From contig CAVVFX010000002.1 of the NCBI GenBank assembly GCA_963747535.1, positions 310,001-374,000 on the forward strand: a stretch of 64,000 nucleotides of DNA, written 5' to 3'. The first letter of the stretch is position 1, and each line of letters opens with the position of its first letter. This document shows, one piece after another, positions 52,614 to 61,721 of the stretch. The stretch comes from CAVVFX01 sp963747535. Lineage in GTDB: Bacteria > Acidobacteriota > Terriglobia > Bryobacterales > Bryobacteraceae. A program made the position numbers and the translations under genes. Under the pieces are notes generated by a model. That model did not search any database and was not told the origin of the DNA. It saw only the letters and a list, made by a program, of their open reading frames with translations.

Positions 52614-53167
52614 GGTTACGTTTCCCCGTCAGTGCGAGCGCCGACAACGCGGCGCATTTGACGCGGATATCCACATTCGTGACATCCACATAAATCGAAC
52701 GATTTAGTGCTAGCTACAGACTGGCCAGTGAGTTGCAGTTATTAAGCTTACGCTGGCACGGACGTTCGCTCTGCGACACAATCCGGGAGAGAGCCGCGGC
52801 GAGTAAAATTCATCTCCGTGGCAGGTCCAGTGAGCGGCGCGTTCAAGCTAATATTCAGTCAATGATCCGCTCCAATGCGTAAAACATCCACTGTGGCGTA
52901 ATTGTCGCTCATTTGTCAACCCGATTTCATCAGATCATACCGGGTGGGGAAATGCGCCGCCGGGTCTGTCCTGTCGACCTTTTTCCATCCGATTGTGCTC
53001 GGGTGCGCCTTGCGACCGCTGCGAAACCTTTTGGGTGCGGCGGGGAACACGCGCGTCGTGATACGGGGCCGACTTCCGGTCCCGCGACGCCGCGATGGCC
53101 GGCAGAGTTTGCCCACGCTCGCCCAGTCGCTGTTGGTTCCTCCGTTGGACGCCGTGACCGTCCGAAC

Positions 53168-53224
53168 ACCGTCGAACTACCCACGTTCAAAGCGCATTGA
53201 CTATTCTGCAGCGCCCGCTAGTGT
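53168..53224 (-). pseudogene. Remnant of the 147-residue repeat domain
   Basis: GTCGAACTACCCACGTTCAA then AGCGCATTGACTATTCTGCA matches the repeat-domain sequence coding for LQNSQC...NVGSSTV with a few changes. It is out of any long frame. It is a decayed piece of a third copy or of an earlier end of gene A or B. Confidence 0.65.
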
Positions 53225-53274
53225 CCAGATTAGCAGCTTGTGACGGAAGTCTTTCCAGCGGTAAGAGCGGGCGA

Positions 53275-53312
53275 AACACCTACTCCACAACGAAGAATCA
53301 ACTGTTTGCAAG
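53275..53312 (-). repeat. R2 element, copy 3 (reverse orientation)
   Basis: ACACCTACTCCACAACGAAG followed by AATCAACTGTTTGCA is the reverse complement of the 34227-34254 part of R2 copy 1. AGTAGGCC and GGCCTGGCC follow at 53331-53350. Confidence 0.65.
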
Positions 53313-53405
53313 CCTCTTGGAGTAGGCCTTTGGCCTGGCCTTTCTCCTGCGTCTAGCTTCTGCAACAAGTCCCCGACCCGCTATCGACGCCCGGCACTCG
53401 GTAAA

Positions 53406-54988
53406 CGACTATGGCGTCCAACTGCCCAGGCTTTGCCAGCCCATGCTAAGCCCCGCATTGGAGGCAGTATCAGCCCAGATATTCTGGGCGCCCGTGAAAC
53501 CGGACTCGAACGTCAAAGCCAGATTGAGCGTCAGGGTGTTGCCCGAGTCGACCACCGACGAACTCCCCACGTTCAGACTGCATTGACTGTTCTGCAGAGT
53601 CCCGCTGGTGCCCAGGGTCTGGGGACCCAGCGTCCCCGAGCCGGCGTTGTTGCCCAGGTAGATCTGTTTGCTGGACGGACTGTAGTAGATATAGCAGCCA
53701 CCGGCGGCAGTGAGCCCGGAGTTGATAATGATCTGTTGCCAAGCCATGTCCTGGTAGCCGGAAGCGTCCGTAAACACGAAGCTGAAGGTCTGCGATATAC
53801 CGCTGCCCGACGATGGGCTTACCGAAGTCGCCGCCGGCCCTGCTGCTCCCGGGGTCCATGTCCCCAAGGTTTGCCAGCCCATGCTAAGCCCTGCATTGGA
53901 GGCAGTATCCGCCCAAATGGTTTTGGCTCCAGTGAAACCCGACTCGAAGGTCAAAGCCAGATTGAGCGTCAGGTTGTTGCCGGAGCCGGTCGCCGTGGAA
54001 CTCCCCACGTTCAGACTGCATTGACTGTTCTGCAGAGTCCCGCTAGTGCCCACGGTCACGGGACCCAGCGTCCCCGAGCCGGCGTTGTTGCCCAGGTAGA
54101 GCTGATTGCTGGACGGGCTGTAATAGATATAGCAGCCTCCCGCGGCAGTGAGCCCGGAGTTGATAATAATCTGTTGCCACGCCATGTCCTGGTAGCCGAG
54201 CGGGTCCGCAAACACGAAGCTGAAGGTCTGCGATACACCGCTGCCCGACGATGGGCTTACCGAAGTCGCAGACGGTGGCGTGGCGCTCGCTGGGGTCCAT
54301 GTCCCCAGGGTCTGCCAGCCCATGCTGAGCCCCGCATTGGAGGCAGTATCCGCCCAGATGGTTTTGGCGCCCGTGAAACCGGACTCGAAGGTCAAAGCCA
54401 GATTGAGCGTCAGATTGTTGCCCGAGCCGGTCGCCGTGGAACTCCCCACGTTCAGAACGCATTGACTGTTCTGCAGAGTCCCGCTGGTGCCCACGGTCAG
54501 GGGACCCAGCGTCCCCGATCCGCTGTTGTTGCCCACGTAGATCTGTTTGCTGGACGGGCTGTAGTAGATATAGCAGCCTCCCGTGGCAGTGAGCCCGGAA
54601 TTGATAATGATCTGTTGCCAAACCATGTCCTGGTAGCCGAGCGGGTCTGCAAACACAAAGCTGAAGGTCTGCGATAAACCGGTGCCCGACGATGGGCTTA
54701 CCGAAGTCGCCGACGGTGGCCCTGCGGTTCCCGGGGTCCATGTCCCCAGGCTTTGCCAGCCCATGCTAAGCCCCCCACTGGAAGCAGTATCCGCCCAGAT
54801 GGTCTTGGCACCCGTGAAACCGGACTCGAAGGTCAAAGCCAGATTGAGCGTCAGATTGTTGCCCGACCCGGTCGCCGTGGAACTCCCCACGTTGAGAAGG
54901 CATTGGCTGTTCTGCAGCGTCCCGCTGGTGCCCAGGGTCTGGGGACCCAGTGTTCCCGAGCCGCTGTTGTTGCCCAGGTAGATCTGAT
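53406..54988 (-). repeat. Long direct repeat, copy B (3' part of NHL gene B)
   Basis: Partner of 47922-49504. Differences noticed include C/A near 53471, C/A at 53765 and G/A near 54656. Upstream of this block the two genes are clearly diverged. Confidence 0.9.
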
Positions 54989-57902
54989 TGGTGGAAGGGC
55001 TGTAGTAGACATAGCAGCCACCCGCGGCCGTGAGCCCGGAGTTGATAATGATCTGTTGCCAAACCATGTCCTGGTAGCCGAGCGAGTCCGCAAACACGAA
55101 GCTGAAGGTCTGCGATAAACCGCTGCCGGACGATGGGCTTACCGAAGTCGCAGAGGGTGGCGCTGCGGTTCCCGGGGTCCATGTTCCCAAGCTTTGCCAG
55201 CCCATGCTAAGCCCCGCATTGGAGGCAGTGTCCGCCCAGATGGTTTTGGCGCCCATGAAACCGGACTCGAAGGTCAAAGCCAGATTGAGCGTCAGATTGT
55301 TGCCCGAGCCGGTCGCCGTCGAACTCCCCACGTTCAGAACGCATTGACTGTTCTGCAGAGTCCCGCTGGTGCCCAGGGTCTGGGGACCTACCGTCCCCGA
55401 GCCGCTGTTGTTGCCCAGATAGATCTGATTGCTGGACGGGATATAGTACATATAGCAGCCTCCGGCGGCAGTGAGCCCGGAGTTGATAATAACCTGTTGC
55501 CACACCATGTCGTGGTAGCCGAGCGGGTCCGCAAACGTGAAGTTGAAGGTCTGCGATAAACCGCTGCCGGACGATGGGCTTACCGAGACCGCTGACGGTG
55601 GCGATGCCTGGCTGACGGTAAAGCTCTGGGTGACCGAAGGCGCCGCGGCGTAGGCGGTATTGCCGGCCTGGCTGGCTGTAATCGAGCACGTGCCGGTCGA
55701 AACCAGAGTGACCGTTGCGCTAGATACCGTGCAGACTGGCGATGTCGTCGAAGCGAAGCTGACGGTCAGCCCCGAACTCGCCGTCGCGCTCACGGTAAAC
55801 GGAGCAGAACCAAGCAACTGGTTGCTCAGGGCGCCGAACGTGATGGTCTGCGATAGTTGTGCCGTGCCAATAAGTTCCCGAATACGGTTGTTGTTGCTGT
55901 CGGCCACGAAGACGTCTCCGGAACCATCGATCGCGACGCCGATCGGAGAGCTCAAACTGGCGGATATGCCGTTGATATTATCGCCGTTGTACCCGATTGC
56001 CCCGGTGCCCGCGATGGTCGTAATGTTCCCTCCTGCTACTTTGCGGATGCGCTGGTTGTTGGTATCTGCGATGTACAGGTTTCCAGAGCTGTCGACACCG
56101 ACGCTATTAGGAGTATTCAGTTGTGCGGAGGTCGCACTGGCGCCGTCGCCGCTGAATCCCTGAGTACTTCCCGCCACAGTCGTTATGTTTCCGCCGGATA
56201 CTTTGCGGACTACATTGTTGCCAGTGTCGGCGATGTAGATAAAGCCGGAGTTGTCAACGGCGACACCCTGAGGATTTTTCATGGCAGCAGCAGTAGCGCT
56301 GGCGCCATCCCCGCTGTAGCCGTATGCCCCACTACCCGCGACAGTGGAGATGGCCCCGCCGGATACTTTGCGAATGCGATTGTTGTCCCTGTCTGCGATA
56401 TACAGGGCACCCAAGCTATCGACCGCTACGGCTTGCGGATATTCGAGCTGCGCGGAGGTAGCCAGTCCACCGTCTCCGCTGTAACCAAAAGAGCCGTTGC
56501 CGGCGACGGTGTTGATGATTCCGCCGGATACCTCACGGATACGATTGTTCGAGCTATCTGCGATGTAGACGTTGCCGGAACTGTCGACGGCGATGCCGTG
56601 AGGATTATTCAACTGGGTGTACTGGGACGTAGCGCTCAAGGTATCGCCACCGTAGCCACAGGTACCATTCCCCGCAAACAGCGATACTATTTTTGTTCCA
56701 GATGCAACCTTGTAGACATTGCAGGTTAAATCGCTGATATAGAGATTGCCACTGCTGTCCACGGCCGAAAACTGCGTGCCGACCAGTTGTGCACTCGTCG
56801 CGACGCCTCCGATTCCGCCATCGCTCGAGCCGTCGCCGGCCAAAGTCGCGATGACTCCCCCCGTTACTTTGCGGACTACATTGTTGCCGGTATCCGCGAT
56901 GTAGATAAGGCCGAAGCTGTCCACGGCGACTCCCAGCGGACCGCTCACTTCGGCGTAGACTGCTCCGCCGCCGTCCCCGAAATAGCCGGGTGAGCCATTG
57001 CCGGCGATGGTGCTGATGTTTCCCCCGGACACTTTGCGGATTCGATTGTTATTGGTATCCGCAATGTAAACATTTAAGGTGCTGTCGACGGCAACGCCGG
57101 TTGGGTTGTTCAGTTGGGCGGAGGCGCCGCCGCCGCCATCTCCGGAGTAGCCTGGTGACCCATTGCCGGCAAGCGTGTTAATGATGCCTCCGGCCACCTT
57201 GCGGACCCGTTGATTATTGGTATCCGCGATATAGATGCCGCCGGAGCCATCGACCGCAATGCCTTTAGGATAGGCTAACTGGGCTAAGACAGCATTGCTG
57301 CCGTCGCCGCCGAACCCGTATGAGCCGCTGCCCGCCACGGTGTTGATGATGCCACCGGATACTTTGCGGATTCGACAGTTACCGGTGTCGGCGATGTAGA
57401 AATTGCCCGAACTGTCCACAGCCACGCCCGCCGGGCTGTATAGCGCGGCAGAAGTGGCGTCCATTCCATCGCCGTTGTAGAACGTGTTCCCATTCCCCGC
57501 CACCGTGGAGATGTTTCCACCGGATACCTCACGGATTCTATTGTTGCCACTGTCGGCGATGTACAGGTTCCCGGAGCTATCCACCGCCGCGCCGGCAGGA
57601 GCGTTCAATTGAGCCGACGCCGCGGAGCCGCCGTCACCTGAGTACCCGCAGTTCCCCGTGCCGATCACCTGCGTCAGAGTGCCGCTGGAATTCACCTCCC
57701 AGATCTGGCACAAACTTGAAAGCACGAGGTAGGTGTTGCCCATCGAGTCTTCAGCGACGGAGGTAACAAAACTGGCGGCGTAACTGGTCGCAGACTGACC
57801 GGTTGTAATCGTCGGGGCGCCCCCCGCCACAGTTGTAATCGTGTAGTTCTGAGCGTTGGCCCACGAGGCAACCAACAGCAACGGCAGAGTTGCGTTGCGC
57901 AT
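53409..57902 (-). CDS. Giant secreted NHL-propeller protein B with five Ig-like repeats
   Basis: A paralogue of protein A, 1,497 residues, signal peptide MRNATLPLLLVASWANA, strong ribosome site (GGAGGAA at 57917-57911). Twelve NHL-type blades come first; blades 1 and 7 again carry the cysteine pair (LCQIWEVN...NCGYSGDGG and TCNVYKVAS...TCGYGGD). A linker Ig domain comes next (SQTITFGALSNQLLGSAPFT ... CSITASQAGNTAY, MBG-like), absent from protein A. Five ~147-residue repeats end the protein, the last four nearly identical to those of A. The role is probably extracellular binding; no catalytic motif was seen. Confidence 0.88.
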   Translation of the reverse strand: MRNATLPLLLVASWANAQNYTITTVAGGAPTITTGQSATSYAASFVTSVAEDSMGNTYLVLSSLCQIWEVNSSGTLTQVIGTGNCGYSGDGGSAASAQLNAPAGAAVDSSGNLYIADSGNNRIREVSGGNISTVAGNGNTFYNGDGMDATSAALYSPAGVAVDSSGNFYIADTGNCRIRKVSGGIINTVAGSGSYGFGGDGSNAVLAQLAYPKGIAVDGSGGIYIADTNNQRVRKVAGGIINTLAGNGSPGYSGDGGGGASAQLNNPTGVAVDSTLNVYIADTNNNRIRKVSGGNISTIAGNGSPGYFGDGGGAVYAEVSGPLGVAVDSFGLIYIADTGNNVVRKVTGGVIATLAGDGSSDGGIGGVATSAQLVGTQFSAVDSSGNLYISDLTCNVYKVASGTKIVSLFAGNGTCGYGGDTLSATSQYTQLNNPHGIAVDSSGNVYIADSSNNRIREVSGGIINTVAGNGSFGYSGDGGLATSAQLEYPQAVAVDSLGALYIADRDNNRIRKVSGGAISTVAGSGAYGYSGDGASATAAAMKNPQGVAVDNSGFIYIADTGNNVVRKVSGGNITTVAGSTQGFSGDGASATSAQLNTPNSVGVDSSGNLYIADTNNQRIRKVAGGNITTIAGTGAIGYNGDNINGISASLSSPIGVAIDGSGDVFVADSNNNRIRELIGTAQLSQTITFGALSNQLLGSAPFTVSATASSGLTVSFASTTSPVCTVSSATVTLVSTGTCSITASQAGNTAYAAAPSVTQSFTVSQASPPSAVSVSPSSGSGLSQTFNFTFADPLGYHDMVWQQVIINSGLTAAGGCYMYYIPSSNQIYLGNNSGSGTVGPQTLGTSGTLQNSQCVLNVGSSTATGSGNNLTLNLALTFESGFMGAKTIWADTASNAGLSMGWQSLGTWTPGTAAPPSATSVSPSSGSGLSQTFSFVFADSLGYQDMVWQQIIINSGLTAAGGCYVYYSPSTNQIYLGNNSGSGTLGPQTLGTSGTLQNSQCLLNVGSSTATGSGNNLTLNLALTFESGFTGAKTIWADTASSGGLSMGWQSLGTWTPGTAGPPSATSVSPSSGTGLSQTFSFVFADPLGYQDMVWQQIIINSGLTATGGCYIYYSPSSKQIYVGNNSGSGTLGPLTVGTSGTLQNSQCVLNVGSSTATGSGNNLTLNLALTFESGFTGAKTIWADTASNAGLSMGWQTLGTWTPASATPPSATSVSPSSGSGVSQTFSFVFADPLGYQDMAWQQIIINSGLTAAGGCYIYYSPSSNQLYLGNNAGSGTLGPVTVGTSGTLQNSQCSLNVGSSTATGSGNNLTLNLALTFESGFTGAKTIWADTASNAGLSMGWQTLGTWTPGAAGPAATSVSPSSGSGISQTFSFVFTDASGYQDMAWQQIIINSGLTAAGGCYIYYSPSSKQIYLGNNAGSGTLGPQTLGTSGTLQNSQCSLNVGSSSVVDSGNTLTLNLALTFESGFTGAQNIWADTASNAGLSMGWQSLGSWTP

Positions 57903-58363
57903 AGCTAAGATTCCTCCGGTTCAAAGATATCCGTTGAGAAAGGCTCCGATCTGGTAGTTGGCCGGCAGCCTTATACTATCCGTTCGAAAAAACTCATCCT
58001 ATTGGAGCAAATGCTGTACAGCGATGCAACATTAGTAGGACTGCTTGACCAGCGATTTCGGTACGAATACAAACAGAACCTGTACGCGATGCAGTATTAA
58101 CGAAGTCGAGAACGCGTTTGCCGGGGATAATCCGGCGGGCAATGTACGAATTAGCCCGTAGTCCTGACCCAGGGAAGGCTCCGCGCGAGAGTTCGACAGC
58201 TTATCCATGCACGTGATTACCCTGGAATGAGACCGTTTGCGACCGGCGCCGACGTTTTCGGTAGAGCCGGCAGTTCCTTCGATGCCCTGTCTTACGGAAA
58301 CTATGCCTCCAGCGCGCGAGAGCAGGCGAAAGCGCCTACTCCACAAACTTGTGCCAGAGGCTG
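57903..58363. other. 461-bp intergenic region between gene B and zwf
   Basis: It holds the ribosome site and probable promoter of gene B (TATAAG on the minus strand near 57970) and an R2 copy at 58317-58347. The 104-residue open frame here is not convincing. Nothing else is recognised. Confidence 0.6.
58317..58347 (-). repeat. R2 hairpin, copy 4 (reverse orientation)
   Basis: GAGAGCAGGCG, AAA, then GCGCCTACTCCACAA; on the minus strand it reads GTGGAGTAGGCGC-TTT-CGCCTGCTCTC. It lies at the 3' end of zwf. Confidence 0.75.
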
Positions 58364-59905
58364 CTACAGCTCTCTCCAGTGACGGTTATCCTTCTTGAGT
58401 AGCTCTTCCTCATCCTTCGGCCCCCACGCCCCGGCGGGGTAGTTGGGGAAGTTGCGCGGGGGGAGCGCTTTCCATACGTCCAGGATGGGTTGGACGACAG
58501 ACCAGCCGGCCTCCACCATATCGGCGCGCTGGAAGAGCGTGGCGTCGCCAATCATACAGTCATACAAGAGGCGTTCGTAGCCGGTGCTCGGTTGAGTTCC
58601 GAAATAGTCGGCGTAATGGAAGTCCATATTCACGGCTCCCACTCTCACCTGCGGGCCCGGGACCTTGGCGCCGAAACGCAGTGAAATTCCTTCGTCGGGC
58701 TGGATGTGCATGACCAGCAGATTCGGCGTCAACTTCTCGACGGGCGTGTCGCGGAACAGGACGAACGGCGCTCGGCGGAACTGAATTGCGATTTCGGTCA
58801 CGCGGCTGGGCAACCGTTTGCCGGTACGAATGTAAAACGGGACGTCCGCCCAGCGCCAGTTGTCGATGGAGAGTTTGAGCGCGACAAAAGTCTCGGTATG
58901 GGAGTCGGGCGCCACCATCGGTTCGGTGCGATAGGCGGGAACATGCTCCGTGCCTATGACGCCTGCGCCGTACTGACCGCGAACCGCGCGCGCGAGGACC
59001 TCTTCCGGAGTCATCGGCGTAATGGCATGCAGCACCTTGGCCTGCTCGTCCCGCACGGCATCGGCCTGAAAAGAAACCGGCGGCTCCATGGCGGTGAGCG
59101 AGATGAGCTGCATGACGTGATTCGGGACCATGTCGCGCAGCGCGCCGGCATGTTCGTAGTATCCGCCGCGGCGTTCCACGCCCAACTCTTCGGCCGCGGT
59201 GATCTGCACGTGATCGATGTAGCGGCGATTCCATACCGGCTCGAAGATGCCGTTGGAGAAACGGAACACTAAGATATTCTGGACGGTTTCCTTGCCGAGA
59301 TAGTGGTCAATGCGATAGATCTGCTTCTCGTTGAGCACCTTCTGGATCTCTCGATTCAGGTTCCGCGCCGAATCCAGATCGCTGCCGAAGGGCTTCTCAA
59401 TCACCACGCGCCGCCAGAGGTGTTCAGTCTCGCAGTTCAGCTTCGCGTCGCCAAGCTGCTTGATGATCTCCGCGAAAAAGCCAGGCGCAACGGCCAGATA
59501 GAAGAGGTAGTTGCCGGGCGTGCCGTAGGCCTTATCGAGTTCAGCGAGCTTGTTCGCCAGATTCTCATACAGCTTGGGGTTTTTGAAATCGCCTCCGATA
59601 TACGACATGCGCTCAACCAGCCCGTCGCACATCGCGCAATCGACGGGCGCCTTGGCCTCTTCCGTCATCTCATGACGAGCGCGCTGGCGGAAATCCTCGT
59701 CCGAAATCTGGTCGATAGCGACACCGACAATGCCGAAATGCTGAGGCATTAGTTTGGCGCTCGCAAGATTGTAGATCGCCGGGATCAGTTTGCGCCCCGT
59801 GAGATCGCCGGAGGCGCCGAAGATCACCATGATGCAGGGATCGGCGGGACGCGCCGGCTGTTGCACTTCATTCGGATCGGTCTGAGTCGTGGGTACGGGC
59901 GTCAT
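58364..59905 (-). CDS. zwf: Glucose-6-phosphate 1-dehydrogenase
   Basis: A 513-residue protein of the normal length. Key motifs: the NADP-binding FGASGDLTGRKLIPA, the active-site RIDHYLGKETVQNILVFRF with the catalytic histidine region, and EKPFGSDLDSARNLN. It catalyses the first step of the oxidative pentose phosphate pathway, making NADPH and 6-phosphogluconolactone. It is 8 bp after gnd on the same strand and part of a zwf-gnd-rpiB cluster. No lactonase gene lies in between. Confidence 0.96.
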   Translation of the reverse strand: MTPVPTTQTDPNEVQQPARPADPCIMVIFGASGDLTGRKLIPAIYNLASAKLMPQHFGIVGVAIDQISDEDFRQRARHEMTEEAKAPVDCAMCDGLVERMSYIGGDFKNPKLYENLANKLAELDKAYGTPGNYLFYLAVAPGFFAEIIKQLGDAKLNCETEHLWRRVVIEKPFGSDLDSARNLNREIQKVLNEKQIYRIDHYLGKETVQNILVFRFSNGIFEPVWNRRYIDHVQITAAEELGVERRGGYYEHAGALRDMVPNHVMQLISLTAMEPPVSFQADAVRDEQAKVLHAITPMTPEEVLARAVRGQYGAGVIGTEHVPAYRTEPMVAPDSHTETFVALKLSIDNWRWADVPFYIRTGKRLPSRVTEIAIQFRRAPFVLFRDTPVEKLTPNLLVMHIQPDEGISLRFGAKVPGPQVRVGAVNMDFHYADYFGTQPSTGYERLLYDCMIGDATLFQRADMVEAGWSVVQPILDVWKALPPRNFPNYPAGAWGPKDEEELLKKDNRHWREL

Positions 59906-59913
59906 GCGTTAGA

Positions 59914-60906
59914 TTATCCCCCGGAAGGCCGTTCCATATGTCCGCCGAACTGTTTGCGCATCGCCGACAGCACTTTCTCACCGAAGGTGTGGTCCTGGCG
60001 GGAGCGGAAGCGGGTGTAGAGCGACGATGTGAGCACATCGGCCGGGACAGCCTCTTCGATCGCAGCCATGACGGTCCAGCGGCCTTCACCCGAATCGTGC
60101 ACGAAGCCGGTGAATTCGTGGAGGTCGGGACTCTCGGTGAGCGAGATGGCGAGCAGATCCAGCAGCCACGAGGCTACCACGCTGCCGCGCCGCCAGACTT
60201 CGGCGATCTCCGCGACGTCGAGATCGTAGCGATGCTCCGGAGGCAGTTCCTTGGTATTCGCGTTCTTGAAAATGTCGAAGCCCTCGGCAAAGGCCTCCAT
60301 GAGGCCGTACTCAATGCCGTTGTGAATCATCTTCACAAAATGTCCGGCGCCGTTCGGTCCGGCGTAGATGTAGCCCTTCTCGGCTCGCGTGGGCTCGCCG
60401 GTGCGGCCCTTGGTGCGGTCGATGCTGCCGACTCCCGGAGCGAGGGTCGCGAAAATGGGCTCCAGACGATTGAAGTTGTCAGGCTCTCCGCCCACCATCA
60501 GGCAGTAGCCCCGCTCCACGCCCCAGACTCCACCGCTGGTGCCTGCATCCAGGTAGTGAATGCCCTGGTCTTTGAGCTTTCTGGCGCGGCGCACGTCGTC
60601 TTTGTAGTAGGAGTTGCCGCCGTCGATGATGGTGTCTCCTGATTCCATCAGGGCGGCGAGTTGGTCGACGGTTTGTTCGGTCGCGTCTCCCGAGGGAACC
60701 ATGATCCAGAGAGCGCGCGGCTTGGTCAACTTCTGGACGAGGTCCGGCAGACTCGTTGCGCCTGTCACTCCCTTGGCTACCTCCTGGACCGTGTTTTGGA
60801 CGGCGGTCTGATTCAGGTCGAAGACAACACATTGGTGTCCTCCGTTGGTCAGGCGCTTGACCATATTTGCGCCCATTCGGCCGAGGCCGATCATTCCTAG
60901 TTGCAT
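59914..60906 (-). CDS. gnd: 6-phosphogluconate dehydrogenase, decarboxylating, short type
   Basis: The 330-residue protein has the nucleotide-binding motif LGMIGLGRMGANMVKRL, the substrate-site GTSGGVWGVERGYCLMVGG, and the catalytic lysine/asparagine in GHFVKMIHNGIEYGLMEAFAEG. It is the short (~300-330 residue) GndA/YqeC-like form rather than the ~470-residue enzyme, a form that often prefers NAD. It oxidises 6-phosphogluconate to ribulose-5-phosphate and CO2. The cofactor preference is inferred from family only. It is the middle gene of the pentose phosphate cluster. Confidence 0.94.
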   Translation of the reverse strand: MQLGMIGLGRMGANMVKRLTNGGHQCVVFDLNQTAVQNTVQEVAKGVTGATSLPDLVQKLTKPRALWIMVPSGDATEQTVDQLAALMESGDTIIDGGNSYYKDDVRRARKLKDQGIHYLDAGTSGGVWGVERGYCLMVGGEPDNFNRLEPIFATLAPGVGSIDRTKGRTGEPTRAEKGYIYAGPNGAGHFVKMIHNGIEYGLMEAFAEGFDIFKNANTKELPPEHRYDLDVAEIAEVWRRGSVVASWLLDLLAISLTESPDLHEFTGFVHDSGEGRWTVMAAIEEAVPADVLTSSLYTRFRSRQDHTFGEKVLSAMRKQFGGHMERPSGG

Positions 60907-60957
60907 GCGGTTCCTTTCCGGACAGACTCAACAGGGACTTGCAAAATTCGGCCGCAA

Positions 60958-60995
60958 GCGGGCGAGGCAGGCGAAAGCGCCTGCTCCACGGGAGC
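60958..60995 (-). repeat. R2 hairpin, copy 5 (reverse orientation)
   Basis: GAGGCAGGCGAAAGCGCCTG then CTCC: arms GCAGGCG and CGCCTGC around AAAG. It sits between gnd and rpiB. Confidence 0.75.
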
Positions 60996-61063
60996 AAACA
61001 GGGCGGATTTTGCAACTGCCTCTAAAGTATGTAACACAAGGATGCTAAGGCACATTTTTCGGT

Positions 61064-61519
61064 CTAGGCGTCGCAAAACTTCTGCTCGAGCACATCGATC
61101 TTACCAAGGCGGCGGACGTGGCGTATTTCGTGTGTAAACTGTGCACCGAGAAAAGCATGGACACATTCGCGGGCAGTCTCTACACCGATGATGCGGGAGC
61201 CGAGGACGATCACATTCATGTTGTCGTGCTCCACGCCCTGATGGGCCGAGTACACGTCGTGGCAGAGGCCAGCGCGAATCCCTTTGAGTTTGTTCGCCGC
61301 GACGCTGGCGCCGACACCGCTGCCGCAGATCAGGACCCCACGCTCGGCATGACCGGTGAGGACAGCGCGTCCGACCTTTTCCGCGAAGTCGGGATAGTCG
61401 ACAGGGGCCGTGGAGTCGGTGCCGACGTCGAGTATCTGGTAGCCCTGCTGCTTCAGACTGTCAATGACAAAATGTTTTAAATCAAACCCTGCGTGGTCGC
61501 TTCCTACAACAACGAGCAT
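61064..61519 (-). CDS. rpiB: Ribose-5-phosphate isomerase B
   Basis: A 151-residue RpiB/LacA-type enzyme. N-terminal VVVGSDHAGFDLKHFV, the active cysteine in VLICGSGVGASVAANKLKGIRAGLCHDVYSA, and VIVLGSRIIGVETA are diagnostic. It interconverts ribose-5-phosphate and ribulose-5-phosphate, the product of gnd. The gap to gnd is ~160 bp and holds an R2 hairpin, so separate expression is possible. Confidence 0.95.
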   Translation of the reverse strand: MLVVVGSDHAGFDLKHFVIDSLKQQGYQILDVGTDSTAPVDYPDFAEKVGRAVLTGHAERGVLICGSGVGASVAANKLKGIRAGLCHDVYSAHQGVEHDNMNVIVLGSRIIGVETARECVHAFLGAQFTHEIRHVRRLGKIDVLEQKFCDA

Positions 61520-61721
61520 GAATAAGAGTGTAACTGATGGGCAAAAATAACCAGCTTCGTGAGTGATGTGGAAATCACAAACCGCACCCGGCGGATGTGC
61601 AACAGCCGTCGCAAGCTGAGGAGGCTGTCCGCCCCCGGTGCCTGGTCATGCACCCAATTCGCTGGCGATTGCATCCATGGTCTTCTGGTACTGTATAAAA
61701 TAACTCTAAAGGCAGGCGAGA

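Larger units (their letters stand above)
52614..53408. other. 795-bp region between the NHL twins
   Basis: No intact gene. It contains the likely promoter side of gene A, a fragment of the 147-residue repeat (53168-53224) and an R2 copy (53275-53340). Short open frames here are not protein-like. The fragment suggests loss of a once longer repeat gene. Confidence 0.6.

Noticed and set aside
39400..53300. Replication terminus (dif) between the R1/R2 orientation change points
   Set aside because: No dif-like 28-bp site was recognised, and two repeat families are too little evidence. Kept only as a question in the findings.
58032..58346. 104-residue minus-strand open frame
   Set aside because: Arginine/serine-rich composition of a chance frame, overlaps an R2 element, no start signals.
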